Source of the DNA: CAZWDO01 sp964632485 [NCBI: uncultured bacterium]
Lineage (GTDB): Bacteria; JAGOEH01
Length of the DNA stretch: 13,030 nucleotides
NCBI GenBank assembly: GCA_964632485.1
Contig: CAZWDO010000043.1
Coordinates: forward strand, 1-13,030
Reading direction: 5' to 3'
Made by a program: the position numbers and the translations under genes. The notes under the pieces are model-generated. The model ran no database searches. It saw nothing but the letters and a program-made list of their open reading frames with translations, and was not told the origin of the DNA. Below are positions 1 to 6,276 of this stretch, piece after piece. How positions within the stretch are numbered: position 1 is the stretch's first letter; each line of letters starts with the position of its first letter.

Positions 1-126
1 CCAATATTGCTGACAAACAAGTATCAATCATTAGAAGATGCAAAAGAAATTTTAGGAGACGTTGCGAACATAAGCAGACTTTTCATCGAATTTCAGGAAC
101 ATCTTTATAAACAGAAAGTTGCATAA
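1..126 (+). CDS. 3' end of an unrecognised protein gene (partial)
   Basis: Frame 1 is open from the window edge and ends at TAA (124-126), giving the last 41 residues of a protein. The tail is hydrophilic and probably helical, with acidic and lysine residues (it contains SLEDAKEILGDVANISRLF). No motif identifies a family, so no function is proposed. It is the only plus-strand coding fragment at this end. The next strong plus-strand signal is the intrinsic terminator at 545-581, more than 400 nt downstream, so its transcript may have a long 3' tail. That the stretch is coding rests on codon-like texture and an amphipathic helix pattern; a chance open frame of 41 codons is possible. Confidence 0.5.
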   Translation, partial: PILLTNKYQSLEDAKEILGDVANISRLFIEFQEHLYKQKVA

Positions 127-540
127 TGACTGAAATAATGAAACATACAGCCCACGCTTCAAAGCCACACACATTTGCAGGCCCCCACGAGCCAACGATC
201 AAACCAAAGCTTGTCAAAGAGTGTGTCTGTCCCAACGCACACCAGACCGAAACGAAGTCGCAAATTGATAGAAAATGACTGAAAACAAAGAACACCAGCG
301 CCCGATAAAGTGCATATGCCATAAGGGTTCAGTGGGTATTTAAGCGTTGCAGCCCGCTCAAAATTTTGTGTCGATAAACAAGAAATTACTACGCAATCCC
401 TTACGGCGCATACACTCGAACGTATAGCATCGATGTGCTCTTTTAGTTGCAATCCAACTCGATAATCAATCTAATTTTACATTTGCCGTCTTTTTTAAGT
501 AGTTAAATCTACAATCCATCTAACAATCCATTTCATAACG
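127..540. other. Long non-coding stretch with inverted and direct repeats
   Basis: No credible gene is seen. The plus strand at about 145-265 is rich in C and A and poor in G, with related C-rich blocks (cagcccacgc, gccacacaca, gcccccacgagcc). An imperfect inverted repeat pairs GCCATAAGGG (318-327) with CCCTTACGGC (398-407), 9 of 10 matching, and the similarity extends outward with one or two extra bases. A smaller nested hairpin pairs ATCGA/TCGAT (429-433 with 459-463) around AGTTG/CAACT (445-449 with 455-459). CAATCCA recurs at 450, 512 and 524. Open frames on the minus strand here have no ribosome site and a composition expected from the C-rich DNA. This may be a small mobile or intercistronic repeat element, but the class is not identified. 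Confidence 0.4.
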
Positions 541-544
541 AATT

Positions 545-581
545 AAAAGCCGGGTCAGCATCGACGCTACCCGGCTTTTTT
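545..581 (+). terminator. Strong intrinsic terminator (probably bidirectional)
   Basis: AAAAGCCGGGT (545-555) pairs perfectly with ACCCGGCTTTT (569-579), with a 13-nt interior that itself holds AGC/GCT. A run of six or more T follows on the plus strand (576-581). On the minus strand the same stem is followed by TTTT, so it could also stop transcription coming from the right. It would end transcripts from the partial plus-strand gene at 1-126. Confidence 0.88.
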
Positions 582-634
582 CATTATTGACCAAACAGCT
601 TTACATTGTTGTTCCCTGATCGATATGGCATATT

Positions 635-790
635 TTAGTCAGCAACAATGGCGGCCCTGTACCGGATTCTGTTTTTCACTTCATCTTCATTGGGATTATT
701 CGGGCATTTCAAATTCTCCATACTTTTCCACCTTTTATAAGCAGATTCATATGATCGTGGCGACGCCTGTATGATCATCGAACAAAACAT
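635..790 (-). CDS. Possible small ORF or gene remnant, 51 residues
   Basis: An ATG at 788-790 opens a 51-codon frame ending with TAA at 635-637. The same frame is also open for some 13 codons before the ATG. The product is basic and hydrophilic, with a protein-like central part (SYESAYKRWKSMENLKCP) and a tail rich in Arg, Ala and Val. Only a weak AAGG lies about 7 nt before the ATG. It sits between the terminator at 545-581 and a region of broken frames, so it could be the surviving end of a decayed gene. No family is recognised; the protein-like composition is the only argument that it is coding. Confidence 0.22.
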   Translation of the reverse strand: MFCSMIIQASPRSYESAYKRWKSMENLKCPNNPNEDEVKNRIRYRAAIVAD

Positions 791-1200
791 AAATGGCCTT
801 GTGGCGTAGCGCCGTCTTATCAGGGCCAGCTAAATGCTATTTTTTCTAGAATCACCACTGACTGTGATTAGAATATTACGCATGGGTCCGATTATCATGG
901 TAAAAATCCACAAAACTTAAGACAGCGCGATTGTATGTGTGGTGACTTTAAGGGATTTTCGTCAGGGGGAGCATAAGATAATTATCAAAGAGATGGAAAC
1001 CGCCAGCGATGTCGTGACAAATGAGCTGATTATGAAATAAAGCCGAGCTGCATAATCCGACGCTGAGCCGCCATCATGGCGCATTTCACCGGAATATGCA
1101 GCCGATAGGAGGTGGTTCTGAATCCGGTTCGAATGCGCTGCTGATAAAATGTCTAAATATTGCAGATGATTATTAACCGTGAAATTTTGCCGCTTTAAAA
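791..1200. other. Non-coding or decayed DNA
   Basis: No intact gene is seen. On the plus strand one frame runs from an ATG at 834 to TAA at 918-920, then stays open in the same frame to TAA at 1038-1040. The second part has protein-like texture (VTLRDFRQGEHKIIIKEME). This looks like a relic interrupted by a stop codon, but no family can be named. There are no ribosome sites and no strong promoter. Confidence 0.3.
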
Positions 1201-1202
1201 TA

Positions 1203-1266
1203 GGGGGAATCAGATTGGCCCCAAGGGTGGGAAAGCTGAGTTGACCCTGAAGGCGGCGATTCCCTC
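1203..1266 (-). other. Structured two-stem inverted repeat downstream of the FISUMP gene
   Basis: An outer stem pairs GGGGGAATC (1203-1211) with GATTCCCTC (1258-1266), 8 of 9 positions. Inside it AGGGT (1224-1228) pairs with ACCCT (1244-1248). It lies 15 nt past the stop codon of the lipoprotein gene. Read on the minus strand, the outer stem is followed by TATTTTAAA. It could therefore be a weak, large-loop terminator or an RNA-processing element for that transcript. The T tract is poor, so the terminator role is uncertain. Confidence 0.35.
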
Positions 1267-1280
1267 TGTCCCTTACACGC

Positions 1281-1886
1281 TCAATCTTTCACGCAGCGAA
1301 CGGACAACCCGAATCGGCAGTCGCCGTAGTGAAACAGATAGGCGTAACGATCGTCGCTATACAGGATCAGAAGCCATGAGATGCCGTCACTGTATGATGT
1401 CGTTGACCAAAAGTTCGCCCAACTGCCGATAAGGCGAAATGAGCCATAGTGGTGACGATAACCGCCCAGCAATGCCCCGAATCCAGATGCCCCCCCATTG
1501 ATCATTTCTTCGTAGGCAACATACACATCACTCCAATTCGCCAGCAAGGTGTCAAATTCTTCCTTATTCGGCGTATGCCAGCCTTCCGGCGCCAAACCTC
1601 GCGGATCGGTTACGGCATACCTGTTATAAAGCTTCCCATATATGGCCCCGCTATCGGGATCATTGTTGTAATAGCACCAGGCGCCGGTCCTTAAACTCGT
1701 CCATTCAGCCGAATCCGTCACCTGAGGAATGGAATCGCCATTGCGGTAATGATCTACATCCAGATTCTTCTTCATCCAAACCTGATTGCCAATGGTTACG
1801 CTTTCAACTTTATTATCATCTTCATCTTTCGAACAAAACGTTATAATCAATAAAATCGCCAGCAAACCGATCAATAATTTTTGCAT
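1281..1886 (-). CDS. FISUMP-domain lipoprotein, 201 residues
   Basis: Probable exported lipoprotein. A hydrophobic signal segment (residues 4-17) ends at Cys18 followed by an acidic SKDEDD stretch, as in lipoproteins; the -1 residue Phe is an unusual lipobox position. From about residue 30 to the end it matches the 'Fibrobacter succinogenes major paralogous domain': IGNQVWMKKNLDV at the start, the GLAPEGWHTP turn in the middle, FWSTTSYSDG, and the closing GLSVRCVKD. This family has a lectin-like fold, occurs in large secreted or surface families in FCB bacteria, and has no established biochemical role. The start is supported by AAAGGAG (1894-1900) 7 nt before the ATG. The gene stands alone, with decayed DNA downstream and an insertion-sequence relic upstream. 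Confident in family, not in function. Confidence 0.9.
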   Translation of the reverse strand: MQKLLIGLLAILLIITFCSKDEDDNKVESVTIGNQVWMKKNLDVDHYRNGDSIPQVTDSAEWTSLRTGAWCYYNNDPDSGAIYGKLYNRYAVTDPRGLAPEGWHTPNKEEFDTLLANWSDVYVAYEEMINGGASGFGALLGGYRHHYGSFRLIGSWANFWSTTSYSDGISWLLILYSDDRYAYLFHYGDCRFGLSVRCVKD

Positions 1887-1946
1887 GTCATTACTCCTTT
1901 CATAGGGCTAATCACTCATAGTTGAACGCGCACATCCTGAAGACAC

Positions 1947-1975
1947 ATATTAGCATTTTCGAAAATAAAAGTAAC
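1947..1975 (-). promoter_or_regulatory. Candidate promoter with central palindrome for the lipoprotein gene
   Basis: On the minus strand GTTACT (1970-1975) and TAATAT (1947-1952) are 17 nt apart, each only a partial match to sigma70 boxes. The spacer contains the perfect 12-bp palindrome ATTTTCGAAAAT (1955-1966), which is in the right place for an operator. The leader to the ATG would be about 55 nt. Confidence 0.27.
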
Positions 1976-2070
1976 TGCTTAACTACTTCCCTGGTTGGAA
2001 AGAGCATGATTAGCTTACCCAAAATTAATAATTGGTTAACCCAATAAATTACATGTAACCAAAATAAAAT

Positions 2071-2099
2071 TTGACAACCGTCCCGTATTTAATTATAAT
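2071..2099 (+). promoter_or_regulatory. Perfect consensus sigma70 promoter, plus strand
   Basis: TTGACA (2071-2076) and TATAAT (2094-2099) are separated by exactly 17 nt. Transcription would start near 2106 and run into a GGAGGA ribosome site (2131-2136) and the truncated transposase start at 2141. Beyond that it runs antisense to the 3' end of the serine hydrolase gene. It most likely came with the insertion sequence. Confidence 0.72.
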
Positions 2100-2140
2100 A
2101 CAAAAAATAAAACTTTTTACATTAAACGACGGAGGAGCGC

Positions 2141-2257
2141 TTGCAATGTCAAAGGAAATTTAGTAAAAAACAGCGAAAAAGTCAAGCGAAAATTATCCGG
2201 ATTGAATATTCCGAGACAAATTTGACCGACTGGGTGGGGAATTCATCTGGTCCCTGA
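2141..2257 (+). pseudogene. N-terminal remnant of an IS1380-type transposase
   Basis: A frame starting at TTG (2141), 4-5 nt after GGAGG, reads about 33 residues that look like the start of IS1380-family transposases: a basic KKQRKSQAK stretch, then IIRIEYSETNLTDW followed by a damaged glycine motif (family members usually have T-x-x-GG). The frame ends at TGA (2255-2257). Shifting one frame near 2237 gives a few more plausible residues (GIHLVPDM), then similarity disappears. The ATG at 2146 is in another frame and stops after five codons, so the start region is also damaged. No catalytic part remains. Family assignment is from motif memory; the consensus promoter upstream fits an insertion-sequence left end. 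Confidence 0.42.
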
Positions 2258-2418
2258 CATGATACCAATGGGAAATGATATTTTTAACTATAAAAAATAT
2301 GTGTCCCCTTTTATTCTCTTGATATGATTCTAATGAAAGATTTTCGGGTAAGAAGTAAAAGAGGAACTCAAAACAATATAAACTGTTGCTGAGATAATTG
2401 CAAATCGTGGTGCTGCCT
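2258..2418. other. Intergenic, nothing recognised
   Basis: This AT-rich stretch lies between the transposase remnant and the stop codon of the serine hydrolase gene. No strong hairpin with a T run and no credible gene is visible. Confidence 0.4.
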
Positions 2419-3882
2419 CTATTCGCGCTGATTTTTATAGGGATAGATAAAGTTTTCGCCGGTTTTGATCTGCCTGACTTTTCCGGTGGAATCGATCTGG
2501 AAAGTGAGCAGTTCGCCGTTTCCGTTGTCACCGCTCATTCGGAATACCGTATCATTAATGGGGATTAGATCGACTAAATTGGATAGAGGGTTCTCCTGAG
2601 GCGGATAGCTGATTTCGTTCATCATAAGTTGGTTTTTATGAATAATAATATCGGAGATATATCCCCAAGTATCAGTGTATCGGCCTACGTACCGGTTCCA
2701 GAGGGGAGAAACGGGGATAGACGGGGATGGAACCTGGGTAGCAGAAAGAATCGGGGGGGTCATTTGCCGAATGATCTGATTGGCCAAAAATTCAGGTTCT
2801 CCGTCATCAGAGTTAGTCATGACAATCACGGCAATTTTGTTTTCGGGAATGAATGCCAGGCGAGTTCGATATCCGGCAACCCAACCGCCGTGTCCGACCA
2901 CAGTTTGTCCGTCCACTGGCCAGGTTTCAAATCCCAAACACCGCCCTCCGCTCCAATTGGGCTTTATCCATTGGATACGATGCATTTCTTTTAAAGTGCT
3001 GCCTTGCAGTATCTGTCGCTCTCCCCAAGGCTCATTCCTGAACTGTAGGCTGGCATAAATGGCTAAATCTTCTACAGTAGAAGAGATATTGGCTGCCGGT
3101 GTAAGTCCTTTGGAATCGGTAAAAGGCATGATCAGCCGTTTGCCTTCGCCCAAGCGGTGGCTATATCCGACGGCCAGTTGTTTTTTATCTTTTTCCGAAA
3201 GATTGACCGAGGAATGAATCATCCCCAGCGGCTGCAATATATGTTGCTGAATGTACTGTTCATAAGACTGATGGCTGACAACTTCCAGAATCATCCCCGC
3301 CAAGGTAAGTCCCAGATTGGAATACTTGTATTGGGTTCCGGTCGGACAAATCAAACTCTGGTTCTGTACTGTTTTAATTATCTGTTCCTGAGTTGGAAAT
3401 ATATGATCGGTCCAGTAGGGGAACGCAGCTTCAGAAGGCAGGCCCGAGGTATGGGTCAATAAATGCCATATCGTGATCTGACTGGAATCTGGAAACGGAT
3501 TGTGGATATTGAACCATGGCAGATAGCGGGTGATCGGATCGTTAAGGTTTAATTTTCCTTGATCCCGTAGTTGCATCAGGCCGGTAGCCGTAAAGGTTTT
3601 GGTAATCGACGCTATCCGGTAAATGGTTTGCGGGCTGGCCTTAATCCGATGTTCCCGATCACTGTATCCGAATCCTTTGGCATAGATCAGAGATTGATCA
3701 TAAACGATACCGACTGATATTCCGGGGATATCACGGTAAGACATCTGGGCTTCCAGCCAGACTTCCATGATTTGTAACTGGGATTGAATCTCGTCCGTAT
3801 CAACCCATTCCAGTTTAGAATTGCCTGATATCCTTGAAAACATAACGCTAAGTATTACGAAAATCAAAACCATAATTTTCAT
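2419..3882 (-). CDS. Exported serine hydrolase, beta-lactamase/PBP family, 487 residues
   Basis: Family of class C beta-lactamases, D-aminopeptidases and related esterases (Pfam Beta-lactamase, PF00144). All three active-site motifs are visible: SITK (Ser92, Lys95), YSN (187-189) and HGG (331-333). The conserved HLLTHTSGLP lies at 140-149. An N-terminal hydrophobic stretch (4-16) is a likely signal peptide, placing the enzyme in the periplasm. The catalytic domain ends near 375; a linker rich in Pro and Ser is followed by a C-terminal beta-rich domain (about 395-487), as in many non-lactamase members. The substrate (peptidoglycan peptide, ester or other) cannot be told, so this should not be read as antibiotic resistance. 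The start is supported by AAGGAG (3889-3894), 6 nt before the ATG. It lies 175 nt downstream of the kinase-like gene on the same strand; co-transcription is possible. Confidence 0.93.
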   Translation of the reverse strand: MKIMVLIFVILSVMFSRISGNSKLEWVDTDEIQSQLQIMEVWLEAQMSYRDIPGISVGIVYDQSLIYAKGFGYSDREHRIKASPQTIYRIASITKTFTATGLMQLRDQGKLNLNDPITRYLPWFNIHNPFPDSSQITIWHLLTHTSGLPSEAAFPYWTDHIFPTQEQIIKTVQNQSLICPTGTQYKYSNLGLTLAGMILEVVSHQSYEQYIQQHILQPLGMIHSSVNLSEKDKKQLAVGYSHRLGEGKRLIMPFTDSKGLTPAANISSTVEDLAIYASLQFRNEPWGERQILQGSTLKEMHRIQWIKPNWSGGRCLGFETWPVDGQTVVGHGGWVAGYRTRLAFIPENKIAVIVMTNSDDGEPEFLANQIIRQMTPPILSATQVPSPSIPVSPLWNRYVGRYTDTWGYISDIIIHKNQLMMNEISYPPQENPLSNLVDLIPINDTVFRMSGDNGNGELLTFQIDSTGKVRQIKTGENFIYPYKNQRE

Positions 3883-4057
3883 CGATTACTCCTTGATTGG
3901 TCTTTCGGTTAACGTGTATGGGTTCCGCTTAGAATTATTTCATCTCCACACATTTTATGGCGACATCAAAATCACACGCAGCTTATCGGAAATTTTGTTT
4001 ACCAGGCGCAGGCTATGCTTCTTCAAACTTTGCTGCCAAAGCTGTTCGCGTTAAATA

Positions 4058-5833
4058 TCAGCGCTTCATGAGTGTAATTCTTTCGACGGTCATAAAGTTT
4101 TTATAGATATCTTTGAGCTGAGCATATTTATTTAACATGTCATCTTTCACCCGTTTGAGGTCTGCCATAGGATCGAAGGCCCCATGTGCCCCAGATTTGG
4201 TCTTGATTATTTGGTAGTAACTCTTGTATCGTTCGATGAGTGAAGTGATGGAGGGTAGGGTGCGTGTCAAGTATTTATGCATGGCTTTAACATAAAATAT
4301 CGTGGATCTATCGAGGGCGATGCGATGGATCAGTACGAGAATTTCGCCGATCATTTCCCTGTGCAGCAACATATTCAGCTTGGTCAGGTAAAAAATGGCC
4401 TCAAAAAGGGCTTTCTGCTCACTGCGGTCATCACCTGCCCTGAATTGCTGGATGAAGCGACGCAGTTCCTCAATGTCCTGCCTATGCGACCGGATGTCCA
4501 ATTTACCCTGATGCCCCTCTCCGATAGACCTGGAGAACTGGAAACCGAAGGGAGAGCCGGCCACGGCAGCTATTTTTCGTTTCCCTTTGGCAAAAAATCC
4601 CATATCCGCCGGCCTTTGGGGCACAATGGCTGGCAGAACAGTATCAAAAATGAAAGGGGGTATCCTTTGTAAATCCGTCTTCCACAACCGGTATTTTCCA
4701 TATTCCTCGGTCTGTCTCAATGCCTGATCATCAGCGAGCGGAGCCGTTGGATCAGTTACCAGCGCGGCATATTTCATCTTGATTTTGAATGCATTGTAGT
4801 CAAGTCCCTCTCTTGCGTAGCCAAACGGATCATTCTGCATGAATTTGAGACGGCTGTTCAATCCCTCGGCGCCCATACGATCCTTTAAATGATCGATAAT
4901 TCGGCGCACATTCTTTCTGATAGCGGCGGCGACGTCGATATAAAACTGAGTAAGATTGACGCCGGAAGCTTGAATTTGCGTAAAAAACAACCGTTCGCAT
5001 ATTCTTCGGATCGCGACGGGTCCCATCGTCGGGGATAAAATCGAATCAAGACTCGGGGTGGAACTATCGGTAAAGGTGCTTCCGGATCCCGCGGACGGGC
5101 CGCCTTTGATGAGTGTTCCTACCCATCCAAATCGGTTCAGCAGATCGGTTTTGGTGTTTTCCACCGCCACAAGGATGGCTTCATTATCGATGGGAACGAT
5201 CTCCCCGGTTCCGGGATCCACAAAGAAATTTTTGCCGTGAAACTTGGCGCCCAGTTGTAAGGGACATTTTCTGATCCATTCTTCATGGACGTGTTCCCGC
5301 TCAAACTCTTCATGAATGTACGCCACGCGATCGAAGTTTCCCAGAATAAAATCGGCGGCCATCATGCGTCCCAAATCCTTGATAAACCGCGGATTCTGAA
5401 AGAAAAGAACAATATTATCCCCCAACGTTTTACTGACACTGGCAAATGGCTTGAGATTTCTCCCCTCGCGCAAATCCCCCATGATCATAATCTCATTGCG
5501 CTCAGATCCATCAATGCCAACTTTGATATCGCCAATTTTGTTAAGCACCCCAGCATTTTCCTGGCCTAATTGATAGATTACATTGAATAATTTTAATCCT
5601 TCTTCGGAATGCAGATCCACTATTCGGCTTTGATAGCTGGTCAATTTTGTGATTCTGATTAATTCGGTCGCAAATTGAGAACGATACGCTTCCCCCGGCC
5701 GCATAAATTTGATGTACAGTTTCTGCAATCCTTCATTTGATAGGCAGAATACCGGATTGGCTGATTCGAAGGTTTTAATGTAAACAGCTTCATCCCAATC
5801 AACAGGAACATCAGTGATAGAAAATCGAGGCAT
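4058..5833 (-). CDS. Kinase-like protein, actin-fragmin/PI3-kinase-fold type, 591 residues
   Basis: The N-terminal half looks like an atypical kinase. KLYIKF (38-43) could be the ATP-anchoring lysine strand (Lys42), Glu57 a helix-C partner, and IMGDLREGRNL (117-127) a hinge. MMAADFILGNFDR (157-169) followed by GKNFFVDP (200-207) and PIDNEA (214-219) resembles the catalytic and metal-binding loops of actin-fragmin kinases and PI3/PI4-kinase-like proteins (D-x-x-x-x-N-x-D-R, then N and I-D-N). A Gly/Ser/Thr-rich loop occupies 244-262. The C-terminal half (about 270-591) is largely helical with charged repeats, is not recognised and may be a binding or scaffold domain. No signal peptide or membrane segment, so cytoplasmic. 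GGAGGAGG (5840-5847) lies 6 nt before the ATG. It follows the STAS gene after 99 nt, suggesting a role in the same signalling unit. Substrate unknown; HipA-like or pseudokinase status cannot be excluded. Confidence 0.6.
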   Translation of the reverse strand: MPRFSITDVPVDWDEAVYIKTFESANPVFCLSNEGLQKLYIKFMRPGEAYRSQFATELIRITKLTSYQSRIVDLHSEEGLKLFNVIYQLGQENAGVLNKIGDIKVGIDGSERNEIMIMGDLREGRNLKPFASVSKTLGDNIVLFFQNPRFIKDLGRMMAADFILGNFDRVAYIHEEFEREHVHEEWIRKCPLQLGAKFHGKNFFVDPGTGEIVPIDNEAILVAVENTKTDLLNRFGWVGTLIKGGPSAGSGSTFTDSSTPSLDSILSPTMGPVAIRRICERLFFTQIQASGVNLTQFYIDVAAAIRKNVRRIIDHLKDRMGAEGLNSRLKFMQNDPFGYAREGLDYNAFKIKMKYAALVTDPTAPLADDQALRQTEEYGKYRLWKTDLQRIPPFIFDTVLPAIVPQRPADMGFFAKGKRKIAAVAGSPFGFQFSRSIGEGHQGKLDIRSHRQDIEELRRFIQQFRAGDDRSEQKALFEAIFYLTKLNMLLHREMIGEILVLIHRIALDRSTIFYVKAMHKYLTRTLPSITSLIERYKSYYQIIKTKSGAHGAFDPMADLKRVKDDMLNKYAQLKDIYKNFMTVERITLMKR

Positions 5834-5904
5834 GGAGTACCTCCTCCATTGTTATAGTTCAGTAAACAAATGAAGAATAATATTAACATAATTTAACAGT
5901 ACCT

Positions 5905-5922
5905 GCATTCAAGCGCATTCAA
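5905..5922. repeat. Two 8-bp direct repeats in phase, STAS-kinase gap
   Basis: GCATTCAA occurs at 5905-5912 and again at 5915-5922, 10 bp apart (one helical turn). The pair lies within the 99-nt gap between the STAS and kinase-like genes. This arrangement is typical of activator half-sites, but no good promoter is seen nearby. Confidence 0.35.
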
Positions 5923-5932
5923 AGTCACTGTT

Positions 5933-6271
5933 CTAAGTTCGCATAGCATTGAGAGCTTCCGCGCGGTCATTATGGATGACATAAACTGATGAAAATCCAA
6001 CAATATTAAACACTTCCTGGATTGAATCCGACAAACCGCATAAAAAGAATTTTTGGTCGTTCCCACTAAATTTTTTCAATCCGATCAGCAGCGCTCGCAA
6101 TCCGGCGCTACTTACATAATCAACTCCCTTGAGATCGATAATCAGCTTACTAATCATCGCAGTATCCAATGAATCGATTTCTTTTTCAAGACCAGAACAA
6201 CTCAACGTATCCAAACGTCCAGTCAGTTCAAGGATGAGTACTCCCTCTTCCTGCAATTTCGCAATTTTCAT
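5933..6271 (-). CDS. STAS-domain anti-sigma-factor antagonist (RsbV/SpoIIAA-like), 112 residues
   Basis: A single STAS domain covers the whole protein. Typical features are LTGRLDTLSCSGLEKEI (16-32), the IIDLKGVDYVSSAGLRAL core (44-61), and a closing helix after FNIVGFSSVYVI. Ser55 aligns with the serine that the cognate kinase phosphorylates in SpoIIAA/RsbV. In the classical system the unphosphorylated form binds the anti-sigma kinase and releases the sigma factor. Its likely partner is the GHKL ATPase domain encoded immediately upstream: only 5 nt separate that stop codon from this ATG, and the ribosome site AAAGGA (6281-6286) lies inside the end of the upstream gene, so translation is probably coupled. 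Length is normal for stand-alone antagonists. Confidence 0.93.
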   Translation of the reverse strand: MKIAKLQEEGVLILELTGRLDTLSCSGLEKEIDSLDTAMISKLIIDLKGVDYVSSAGLRALLIGLKKFSGNDQKFFLCGLSDSIQEVFNIVGFSSVYVIHNDRAEALNAMRT

Positions 6272-6276
6272 AGTGT

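Noticed and set aside
318-407. Integron attC site
   Set aside because: The imperfect inverted repeat is suggestive, but the GTTRRRY core and matching RYYYAAC box are not found at the ends, and no integrase is in the window.
159-452. 97-codon and overlapping 79-codon minus-strand frames
   Set aside because: They overlap each other, have no ribosome site, and their Cys/Trp/Phe/Val-rich composition is what the C-rich plus strand dictates on the minus strand.
2193-2531. 112-codon minus-strand frame overlapping the end of the serine hydrolase gene
   Set aside because: It shares DNA with the hydrolase C-terminus in another frame and is Ser/Asn/Ile-rich with no domain.
2629-3058. Several overlapping plus-strand frames inside the serine hydrolase gene
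   Set aside because: Antisense shadows; no ribosome sites or motifs.
2419-3882. Antibiotic-resistance beta-lactamase
   Set aside because: The fold and motifs are shared with many peptidases and esterases, and the extra C-terminal domain is typical of non-resistance members.
4277-4672. 131-codon plus-strand open frame inside the kinase-like gene
   Set aside because: Fully antisense to a well-supported gene, with no ribosome site and no recognisable domain; it is a shadow of the opposite strand.
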